This document shows positions 7,587 to 14,456 of a stretch of 64,000 bases of DNA, piece after piece; within the stretch, counting starts at the first letter, position 1, and each line of letters opens with the position of its first letter. This DNA comes from an uncultured Fodinibius sp. (GTDB lineage: Bacteria > Bacteroidota > Rhodothermia > Balneolales > Balneolaceae). A model generated the notes under the pieces. That model searched no databases. It saw only the letters and a program-made list of their open reading frames with translations, and was not told the origin of the DNA. The translations under genes were made by a program, and so were the position numbers. The stretch covers positions 1-64,000 of the forward strand of contig CAJXMJ010000006.1 in the NCBI GenBank assembly GCA_913056455.1, in the 5' to 3' direction.

Positions 7587-8156
7587 ATGAGTAATACAGA
7601 ATCAATATCGCTCGAACCCGCTACACTTGATAATGCACCTGAAAGCTCAAAAGAGATACTGAAAGAGGCGAAAGGGAATCTTGGATTTATTCCAAACATG
7701 TACAAATACATGGCTCAAAATCCATCGCTTCTGGATTCGTACTACCATGCTTATAACTCTTTTCGAGAACAAGCAGGTTTTTCTCCACAAGAACAAGAAG
7801 TGATTTTGTTATCCATCAGTTATGAAAATGGGTGCCACTATTGCATGGCTGCACACAGCTTTTTAGCAGAGAATGCGTCCAATGTGCCTGAAGATGTAAC
7901 CCGTGCTATACGCAATGGAGACCTTGTGCCAGATACCAAATTGGCAGCCTTGAGTAAATTTGTTCGCACTATGGTAGTGAACCGTGGAGAGGTTTCCGAT
8001 GAGGAACTGGCAAACTTTTTGGATGCCGGCTACGAAGACAAACATATTCTTGGTGTGATCACTGCTATAGGCGTAAAAACGTTGTCAAATTATATGAACC
8101 ACGTTACCAAAACGCCCGTCGATGATGTTTTTGAGGGACACTCATGGAGCAAATAA
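7587..8156 (+). CDS. AhpD-like / carboxymuconolactone decarboxylase family protein
   Basis: I chose the ATG at 7587 because the earlier frame overlaps the operators and reads as noise. The 189-residue protein has the CxxC redox pair at Cys83-Cys86 followed by His90 (CHYCMAAH), the AhpD catalytic arrangement, in an all-helical fold. Such proteins act as peroxidase-type reductases. It closely resembles the protein at 34855-35412 in layout (NAPE..., GF.PN, CHYC, NGD.VPD, SNY.NH). Its neighbour is a TetR regulator with operators in the gap, so it is probably induced by an oxidant or electrophile. Confidence 0.88.
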   Translation: MSNTESISLEPATLDNAPESSKEILKEAKGNLGFIPNMYKYMAQNPSLLDSYYHAYNSFREQAGFSPQEQEVILLSISYENGCHYCMAAHSFLAENASNVPEDVTRAIRNGDLVPDTKLAALSKFVRTMVVNRGEVSDEELANFLDAGYEDKHILGVITAIGVKTLSNYMNHVTKTPVDDVFEGHSWSK

Positions 8157-8171
8157 CCTGAATTACTAGGC

Positions 8172-8200
8172 AAAGCCCCGGCTAAAATCCGGGGTTTTTA
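8172..8200 (+). terminator. terminator after the AhpD-like gene
   Basis: AAAGCCCCGG and CCGGGGTTTTT form a GC-rich stem with a 7-base loop and a T-run, 15 bases after the stop. Confidence 0.88.
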
Positions 8201-8405
8201 AAAAACTGTAAGAAGAATTGGTTACAGGGCGTCAAAATTATCATAAGCGTGGAGAAATAATTTGTTGCCATTCAAAAGTGATAGCGCATTGTTTTATATA
8301 GTTGATTTGAAAAATCATATACGCTCTCTGTAACAAACCGATCTCAACAATTTCAACATAACTCTAATGACAATCCCTGACTAACGTCAGCAAAACAAAA
8401 GCCAA

Positions 8406-8957
8406 ATGGTTACATCAATGAATAAATTTACCATTCTAACAGTACTTTTAGGTCTATTATTTATAACAGCTGCATGTTCATCTGAGAAATCAGATCCGGC
8501 TAATCAGACACAAGAAGCTGATACTGATTCGACATTGCAGGAAGCTCCCAATTTTCAAGTTACTACTATTGAAGGTGACAGCGTTAGTTTAGACCAGTCG
8601 ATGGCCGAAAATAAGCCCATGGTGGTCTACTTTACTGCTTCTTGGTGTCCTATTTGTGCTAAAAACTGGCCAGTCCTTTCGGAAGTGTATCCCGATTACG
8701 AAGATAAGTTAAACCTTATTGCAATTGGTATTGATCCAACTGACACGAAAGACGTAATGACAAAACTTGCCAAGGAAGAGAACTTTAAATTTCCTACTAC
8801 CTGGGGCCATCCGCAGATTATGGTGGACTTTGGAGTAGAAAGTCAGGCGACAACGGTAGGGATCAACCGCGATGGGAAAATTGCCTTTCAGAAAAATAAG
8901 ACAGCTCTCAGCGAACAGGAATACCGCCAGCTTTTTGACCAGTTAGTTACTCAATAA
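8406..8957 (+). CDS. TlpA-like thioredoxin-fold lipoprotein
   Basis: A lipoprotein signal peptide ends in TAAC (lipidated Cys24). The thioredoxin/TlpA domain covers about residues 45-180 with the active site WCPIC (Cys81, Cys84). The late motif TTVGINRDGKI contains the usual Thr in place of cis-Pro surroundings. It would sit on the periplasmic face of a membrane and reduce disulfides, drawing electrons from the CcdA-like protein encoded 2 bases downstream. A second ATG four codons later (8418) is an equally possible start. Confidence 0.9.
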   Translation: MVTSMNKFTILTVLLGLLFITAACSSEKSDPANQTQEADTDSTLQEAPNFQVTTIEGDSVSLDQSMAENKPMVVYFTASWCPICAKNWPVLSEVYPDYEDKLNLIAIGIDPTDTKDVMTKLAKEENFKFPTTWGHPQIMVDFGVESQATTVGINRDGKIAFQKNKTALSEQEYRQLFDQLVTQ

Positions 8958-8959
8958 TT

Positions 8960-9628
8960 ATGGAATTTATTTACTTCTCCTTTATACAAGGGGTATTTGC
9001 TTTCTTGGCTCCCTGTGCGGTAGCGCTGCTGCCTGGCTATATCGTTGCCTTTATTTCACGCAACTCGCAGAATGATCCTGGGGTAGGCAGACGGCTGTAT
9101 CGAGGATTGAAATTGGCACTGTTGAGCATACTGGGAATCTTGGTGGTGTATGCCATCGCCGGCGGACTCATTATCGTAGCTGCCCAGATGCTTAAGGATT
9201 ACATGAAATGGATTACCATGGGAATGGGAGCCGTTTTAATCGTGATGGGTATGTTTATGGTTGCCGGTAAAGATCTTTCGATTTCCATCAATATGAACAA
9301 TCCGACTGATAGAACTGAAGCTGTTGAAGCTTTTGTGTTTGGTATCGCTTATGCCATTGGAGCGCTTGGCTGCCTGTTTCCCCTATTCCTCGTAGTCGCC
9401 ACGCAGGCGATGGCCGCTCCATCGCTATGGTTGGGGGCTTCGTACATTGGGGCCTATTTTGTGGGGATCAGTGGGATGATGATTGCAGCTATTTTGCTTT
9501 CCACCTTTGCCAAAAATTGGCTGATGAAGTACCTGCGTAAAATTCTGCCGCACATGGAGCGCATAACCGGAGGATTGCTCATTGTGGCTGGGGTCTATGT
9601 GATCTATTATCAAACAGCGCTGCTTTGA
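8960..9628 (+). CDS. ccdA: CcdA/DsbD-type transmembrane electron carrier
   Basis: The 222-residue protein has about six membrane helices and the two conserved cysteines of the CcdA core, in FLAPCAVALLPGY (Cys19) and GALGCLFPLF (Cys138). The family carries reducing power from cytoplasmic thioredoxin across the inner membrane. It is translationally adjacent to the TlpA-like lipoprotein, which should be its periplasmic acceptor. No cytochrome c maturation genes are nearby, so the final target may be oxidised periplasmic proteins or apocytochrome c. Confidence 0.9.
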   Translation: MEFIYFSFIQGVFAFLAPCAVALLPGYIVAFISRNSQNDPGVGRRLYRGLKLALLSILGILVVYAIAGGLIIVAAQMLKDYMKWITMGMGAVLIVMGMFMVAGKDLSISINMNNPTDRTEAVEAFVFGIAYAIGALGCLFPLFLVVATQAMAAPSLWLGASYIGAYFVGISGMMIAAILLSTFAKNWLMKYLRKILPHMERITGGLLIVAGVYVIYYQTALL

Positions 9629-9931
9629 AGTAAGAAAGTATGTTCTATTAACCCTGAATTGCCAGCTAAAACATCTAATATAAAGAGGAGTCAAGAGTTG
9701 GCCTTTTTATACCTCAGTCGAATAAAAAACTTGAGAGTGTAAAATAAACGACTAACCGTTTTGCTACTTGGCTCACGAAGATGCACTAATAATGATTACC
9801 TTTTCCCTGATCGTGTTTCAGTTTTTCGTGTCCTCCTTTGTACAATTTTCTTAAAAAGAGATAAAACTGTAATTCTGATCTTTATTAGGTAACTAATACC
9901 TTAGAGCATCTAATGCTAACAAGTAGCCGAT
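9629..9931. other. 303-base intergenic region before the sigma factor
   Basis: No gene or clear hairpin is seen. It presumably holds the promoter of the ECF sigma factor at 9932. Confidence 0.4.
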
Positions 9932-10429
9932 TTGAACAAAAAAAGACTTGAACAGAAGTTTATCGACCAAGTTATGGATGCACAGGGGATCATCCATAAA
10001 GTGTGTGGTATGTACTGCGACAACGCAGAGGACCGGAAAGATCTGTTTCAGGAAATCCTTGTCAACTTGTGGAATTCGTACTCATCGTTTCGCGGCAACT
10101 CAAAGTTTTCAACCTGGATGTACCGCGTGAGTTTGAATGTGGCGATACAGCGGATCCGAAAGGCAAATAAAAAGAAGGAGGATGTCACCCTACCTGCAGA
10201 TTTTGATGAGATAGCGTATTCCGCTGAAGAGACTTTGCCGGAAAAGGAATTAAAAATGATGCATGCAGCCATCAACCAGTTAAGTGATGTCGAAAAAGCC
10301 ATCGTAATGTTGTACCTGGAAGAAAGGGGTAATGAGGAAATTGCTGAAATCATGGGGATCAGCCAGAATTATGTACGGGTGAAGATGACGCGCATTCGGA
10401 AAAAACTTAAAAAAATGGTGGGGGCTTAA
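9932..10429 (+). CDS. ECF-type RNA polymerase sigma factor
   Basis: The 165-residue protein starts at TTG 9932. Region 2 contains DRKDLFQEILVNLWNSY and FSTWMYRVSLNVA; region 4 contains LSDVEKAIVMLYLEERGNEEIAEIMGIS followed by NYVRVKMTRIRKKLK. There is no extracytoplasmic extension. It is followed after 2 bases by a membrane protein that may regulate it. The class is common in Bacteroidota, and the regulon is unknown. Confidence 0.93.
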   Translation: MNKKRLEQKFIDQVMDAQGIIHKVCGMYCDNAEDRKDLFQEILVNLWNSYSSFRGNSKFSTWMYRVSLNVAIQRIRKANKKKEDVTLPADFDEIAYSAEETLPEKELKMMHAAINQLSDVEKAIVMLYLEERGNEEIAEIMGISQNYVRVKMTRIRKKLKKMVGA

Positions 10430-10431
10430 CC

Positions 10432-11097
10432 ATGGAACTTGAGCAACTAAAAACCGTGTGGAAAAAAACAAGCAAGCAAGAAGTTGAAGGTTACTTTGTA
10501 AGCAAGGAAGAAATTCAGCGGCTGATCGGCAAACGATCAAACACCACAATTTCTCAGATAAAACGGAAGATCAGGAATAAAGTATTTATGGCCGGCGGTA
10601 TTGGGTTGCTGCTACTGGCATTTGCATCGTATGCGCTAGTCACAAAAGAACCCGTCTTCGATTTTTTTGAATTCATTTCTGACTCGAAGCCAAATTTAGA
10701 GGTTGGAATTTTTTACCTGATTTTTGGGCTGGTGATTTGCTTCATATCGGTATTTAATGCATTTAGCTATCGCAAAATTCTGAATATTGAAAAACGGGAA
10801 AGCGATTTAAAGTCGTCCATAAATACTATTCTGGCGATCGTAAAAAAAGCCATGAAGGTTAAAGTATACTCAGATTCTCTCGTTGTGCCCGGCACCGTTT
10901 TGGCACTTGTAATTATTGATTTAGTACACGGAATTGGTCTATTCCCAAATGTAACTACACTTTTGCTATTCGTTTTAGGGGCAATAGCTTTTACATCATT
11001 TTCTTATTTCATAACCAGATATAGCCAGAATAAAAGGTATGGCAGTCAAATTCGTGCCTTGGAAGAGTGTTTACAGGAGCTTGAAGAAGAGAGATAG
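10432..11097 (+). CDS. membrane protein paired with the ECF sigma factor
   Basis: The 221-residue protein has a charged N-terminal 45 residues (LEQLKTVWKKTSKQEVEGYF..). Four hydrophobic segments follow at about 52-68, 93-115, 155-172 and 178-196, then a charged C-terminal tail. The start is 2 bases after the sigma factor stop, so the pair is co-transcribed. An anti-sigma-like role is inferred from context, but no zinc-binding anti-sigma motif is visible. Similar proteins are annotated as hypothetical in Bacteroidota. Confidence 0.8.
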   Translation: MELEQLKTVWKKTSKQEVEGYFVSKEEIQRLIGKRSNTTISQIKRKIRNKVFMAGGIGLLLLAFASYALVTKEPVFDFFEFISDSKPNLEVGIFYLIFGLVICFISVFNAFSYRKILNIEKRESDLKSSINTILAIVKKAMKVKVYSDSLVVPGTVLALVIIDLVHGIGLFPNVTTLLLFVLGAIAFTSFSYFITRYSQNKRYGSQIRALEECLQELEEER

Positions 11098-11299
11098 ATG
11101 AGCAAAAAGTTTCCGATACCGGCATTTTGAAATCCTACCTGAAGCAAACGTAAATTGGTTTGCAAACCGGTTTAGTAATATGGGTAGTCGTGTGGATCAG
11201 CGTTTTTGCAAAAAGTTTAAGCATGAGTGTAATTCTGAAATACTTTTCTGCAACTAACCCTGTGAACCCAAAAATTATTCTAATCCAATACCCGAGAAA

Positions 11300-11557
11300 A
11301 TGAATCTATTACAAAAGCTTAAAAAGCAAACGATTGCTCAAACAGTGGGAGGCCTGTTCATTTTGATAAGTGGTATACTCGTGATAGCAAGAATATCTGG
11401 TATGGCTCCTGACTTTGAACTAATAAATAATAACTGGTACTGGTCGCCTTACAGTAACTTGTCGTCTTACTTTTTTCTGATAGGTGCCTTTCTGTATTGT
11501 TCCCCCAAAATTATTAGGAAGTTAAAAAAACTTAAAAGGAATTCAGTTACCCATTAG
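11300..11557 (+). CDS. small membrane protein (85 aa), unknown
   Basis: Two hydrophobic segments, at about 16-33 and 59-70, are flanked by basic ends (MNLLQKLKKQ..., KIIRKLKKLKRNS). I do not recognise it. Topology prediction would place both termini in the cytoplasm. It is isolated from the flanking genes by about 200 and 100 bases. Confidence 0.6.
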   Translation: MNLLQKLKKQTIAQTVGGLFILISGILVIARISGMAPDFELINNNWYWSPYSNLSSYFFLIGAFLYCSPKIIRKLKKLKRNSVTH

Positions 11558-11660
11558 CAATGAGGAGGCTAAAATTACTGCGCTGATTTAAAAGTAAGAA
11601 AGTATATCCTGTCATCATCAATAGATATCACTCTTAACAACTAAATATCAGGGATTACTC

Positions 11661-12077
11661 ATGGATCAACTAAATAAACTGTCGGGAATAGCACACTGGT
11701 TACCGCGCTTATCTTTAGCGGCAATATTTATTTTTCACGGATTTCCAAAAGTGGCGATGACAGGAGATGTCGCCGCGATGATGGGGATGCCGTTTATTAT
11801 GGTACTTATGCTTGGCCTTGCTGAAATAGGTGGTGCCTTGTTAATGCTTTGGGGAGGATTTGGTCCGGACTGGGCGACACGATTAGGTGGACTTATTTTC
11901 ACAGTAATAATGATTGGTGCCATCGCGATGGTTCATGCCCAATATGGGTGGAGTTCAATAAATATGGGGAATAACGGTGGACGTGGAATGGAATTTCAAG
12001 TGCTTATTATTGCCGTTTCCTTGCTCTATGCCTTTAAAGGAAATGCCATTCAACAAAAAGTAGAGTCAGCTAACTAG
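11661..12077 (+). CDS. DoxX family membrane protein
   Basis: The 138-residue protein has four membrane helices and the DoxX signature: RLSLAAIFIFHGFPKV near the start, GLAEIGGALLMLWGGFG in the middle, and HAQYGWSSINMG before the last helix. DoxX-like proteins are linked to thiol and oxidative-stress resistance, but their chemistry is not settled. It is a single-gene unit closed by a bidirectional terminator. Confidence 0.9.
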   Translation: MDQLNKLSGIAHWLPRLSLAAIFIFHGFPKVAMTGDVAAMMGMPFIMVLMLGLAEIGGALLMLWGGFGPDWATRLGGLIFTVIMIGAIAMVHAQYGWSSINMGNNGGRGMEFQVLIIAVSLLYAFKGNAIQQKVESAN

Positions 12078-12116
12078 ATCGACTTACTATACCATACAAC
12101 ATCCCATCACAAACCC

Positions 12117-12153
12117 GATAGGGGAAGGCTGGAAATGTCTTCCCCTATTTTTA
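12117..12153. terminator. bidirectional terminator between convergent genes
   Basis: ATAGGGGAAG and CTTCCCCTAT form a 10-bp stem with an 11-base loop followed by TTTTATT. It separates DoxX (plus strand) from the end of the seven-gene minus-strand operon. Confidence 0.85.
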
Positions 12154-12834
12154 TTGGTTTGCTGTCAACTTCGCGGCTAACTGTGGCAAATTCGGTTCAA
12201 CATAGTGTGGGTCCGGTGCCAAGGGATACAACTGTTGCCCCGGCCGGTTCAGAAAAGCTGCTTTCATTCCTGCCGACATAGCTCCCGCGACATCCCAACC
12301 GTGAGCAGCAATAAAAAGGCATTCTTCAGGTACCGTCTGCATCTGCCGTGCGGCCCATCGATAGACATGCCGTTCGGGCTTATACAATCCAATGTCCTCG
12401 ACGCTAAACTGTTGTTCAAAATAGGTGCCAATGCCGGCATTATTCAGCTGCTGTTCCATCCCACTGCGTGGAGAATTGGTAAGGGCTGCTAATCGGTATC
12501 CGTGATCTCTTAACTTTCCAAGTGCTTTGGGAACTTCAGAATGAGGCGGCGTAGTGCGAATTGGTTGCAATACTTCCCGAGCAGATGATAGATTCATAGC
12601 AATGTCCCGCTGCTTGGCCAGCATCTGAAGTGTAGCGGCTCCGATATCTCCAAAATTCTGGTATTCATCAGTGGCGTTTGCAACCAGCGAATAATGAAGC
12701 ATCATCTCAAACCAGAGTGACACGACTTCATCACCGCCCTCCAGAGCCTGGGCTACAGAATTCCGGACCTCGGTTAGATCAAGTAGCGTTTCATTAACGT
12801 CAAAAAATAGAACTTTTTTGTTGTAAGTGTTCAT
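12151..12834 (-). CDS. haloacid dehalogenase type II-like HAD hydrolase
   Basis: The 227-residue protein has the HAD motif I LFFDVNETLLDL (nucleophile Asp12), motif II LAALTNSP, the conserved Lys in DIGLYKPERHVYRWAA, and motif IV-like AHGWDVAGAMSAGM. This layout matches (S)-2-haloacid dehalogenases and related phosphatases; substrate cannot be read from sequence. It is the last gene of the minus-strand operon, 15 bases after the metallophosphoesterase, so a phosphatase role in that operon is as likely as dehalogenation. Confidence 0.88.
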   Translation of the reverse strand: MNTYNKKVLFFDVNETLLDLTEVRNSVAQALEGGDEVVSLWFEMMLHYSLVANATDEYQNFGDIGAATLQMLAKQRDIAMNLSSAREVLQPIRTTPPHSEVPKALGKLRDHGYRLAALTNSPRSGMEQQLNNAGIGTYFEQQFSVEDIGLYKPERHVYRWAARQMQTVPEECLFIAAHGWDVAGAMSAGMKAAFLNRPGQQLYPLAPDPHYVEPNLPQLAAKLTANQ

Positions 12835-12849
12835 AAGAGGTTCACTCTA

Positions 12850-13995
12850 TCAGTTAGCGTTGAGATACCTATGAAAAATGATATTTCCCTTGTTGTCCCA
12901 AATTTCTATGCTCTTACCTCTATTTTTGTAGTAGCGAACAGCCATGAATCCTTTAGTCCGAGATGTAAAAGCGTTTGCAAGGTTTTTCTTAACATAAGAA
13001 GTTCTTGAAGCTGAACCGCTGACTAAAAAATACTGGTTTGTATTCTTTGACTGATGAGGAATAAACTGAAGACTGTGTTCGTGGCCAGAAGCATAGATGA
13101 GGCCGTCTTTACGTTCAAAGCTTTTCAGGAGTCCATCTTTTAAATCATTGTAGTTTGCGACATCCTGATGGTATCCCCAAGTATTACGATAGGCAACATA
13201 CAATGAGCCCAAAACAGGTGGCAAAAAATGAGTTTGAACGGGGAAGTTTCCTCCATGTCGTCCATAAGAAAATAATGGATGGTGAGCAGTAACAATAACT
13301 TCATCATCGTTATGAGCACGAATTATCTTTTCTACATCAGCAATAATCTTTTCTTTTTGCTTTGTTTCACTTGAAATACCTTTAGAAAGTGGTTTGTCGT
13401 GTGGATGCAGCCACCATTGCGTATCCAGTACGACCAATTGAATGTTGAAGTTCTTTGCTGAATCTTTTATTGATTTGTGTAATGAAATAGAAGCTGGACC
13501 CGGATATCCACTGTCGGGTAGGAAGGTATTACCCCTTTGAAGGTAGTTTTCGATATAGCGCTCTTGCCGCTGTATTTGGTTTAGTCCCTTTCGCTTTGAA
13601 GAATGCCAGTCGTGATTGCCGGGGATAAAGATGATGCGGCCAGGATAATCCTCTACGGTTTCTAGTTGAGCCCTTAGACGGCGTTCGGCTCGCTTTCGGG
13701 AACGCCGCCCCTCGGCCGGTAAACCGCTGGGGTAGATGTTATCACCAAGGAAAATTACGGCACTTTGCTTACCGCTCTTATCTAGTTGCGATTTGAGGAT
13801 TTGCAAGGTTTGTTCTCGGGGATTCAGGGAAGATTCTCCGGTATCTCCAATTAAGAATACTGAATAGATAGGTTCTGAGTCCGGTGTCACAGATGAGGCC
13901 GTTACCCCAGCACTTGTAGATGGATAGGTAGCCGTGTTGGCACAACCCAATGTAGCAACTACCATGGCAAGGAGCAGAAAGAATCTAGTACGCAT
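12850..13995 (-). CDS. lipoprotein metallophosphoesterase
   Basis: A lipoprotein signal peptide (LLLAMVVATLGC) opens the 381-residue protein. The calcineurin-like motifs follow in order: LIGDTGESS, FLGDNIYPSG, IPGNHDWH, VTAHHPLFSYG and ASGHEHSLQ. These supply the two-metal site, so hydrolysis of a phosphate ester in the periplasm or at the outer membrane is expected. It lies 23 bases after the cNMP-binding gene and upstream of a HAD hydrolase. Its presence beside nucleotide-transporter-like proteins and a kinase-like lipoprotein is what makes the cluster interesting. Confidence 0.9.
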   Translation of the reverse strand: MRTRFFLLLAMVVATLGCANTATYPSTSAGVTASSVTPDSEPIYSVFLIGDTGESSLNPREQTLQILKSQLDKSGKQSAVIFLGDNIYPSGLPAEGRRSRKRAERRLRAQLETVEDYPGRIIFIPGNHDWHSSKRKGLNQIQRQERYIENYLQRGNTFLPDSGYPGPASISLHKSIKDSAKNFNIQLVVLDTQWWLHPHDKPLSKGISSETKQKEKIIADVEKIIRAHNDDEVIVTAHHPLFSYGRHGGNFPVQTHFLPPVLGSLYVAYRNTWGYHQDVANYNDLKDGLLKSFERKDGLIYASGHEHSLQFIPHQSKNTNQYFLVSGSASRTSYVKKNLANAFTSRTKGFMAVRYYKNRGKSIEIWDNKGNIIFHRYLNAN

Positions 13996-14018
13996 ATAGG
14001 ATGGGTATTTATTTTAAC

Positions 14019-14450
14019 CTAAACCACAGCATCGGAAAGTTTAGTTAGTTTACGGATTCGTTTCACAAAGTAGGTGAGCAGTCCCTGACTCATTTGTACA
14101 CGATCTTCCAAAAGATCGTAGAAATCGATTCTGTCAATAACAAGAAAATGCGATTCTTCTTTACAGATGGCAGATACTAGTCGTTCCTCACCGTCAAAAA
14201 ATCCCCAGACTCCGATGGCTTTTGATTCTGTGAGCTCTTTGCGTAGCATGCCGTTACGAAGCAATTGGACGTTGCCATCTATTAAAAGGTACATCGACTG
14301 GGAGGGGTCTCCCTCTTCAAAAAGAATGTCATCAGTGTCGGCGGTAAAACTTCTAGTGATACCTGCCAGATGAGCCAGTTGCTCAGAGGGAACATCTGCA
14401 AACAATTCAATTCCCTGCAGGAAAATTACCCGTTCAATAGTTGTTTCCAT
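14019..14450 (-). CDS. cyclic nucleotide-binding domain protein
   Basis: The 143-residue protein is essentially one CNB beta-roll: LFADVPSEQLAHLAGI, DDILFEEGDPSQSMYLLIDGNVQLL, then a phosphate-cassette region ESKAIGVWGFFDGEERLVSA. There is no DNA-binding domain. The usual phosphate-binding Arg motif is weak, so ligand binding is uncertain. It begins 6 bases after the HEAT-fused NTT gene. CNB domains are known to occur fused to or beside bacterial NTT proteins, so it is probably a regulatory subunit. Confidence 0.85.
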   Translation of the reverse strand: METTIERVIFLQGIELFADVPSEQLAHLAGITRSFTADTDDILFEEGDPSQSMYLLIDGNVQLLRNGMLRKELTESKAIGVWGFFDGEERLVSAICKEESHFLVIDRIDFYDLLEDRVQMSQGLLTYFVKRIRKLTKLSDAVV

Positions 14451-14456
14451 AGTGAT

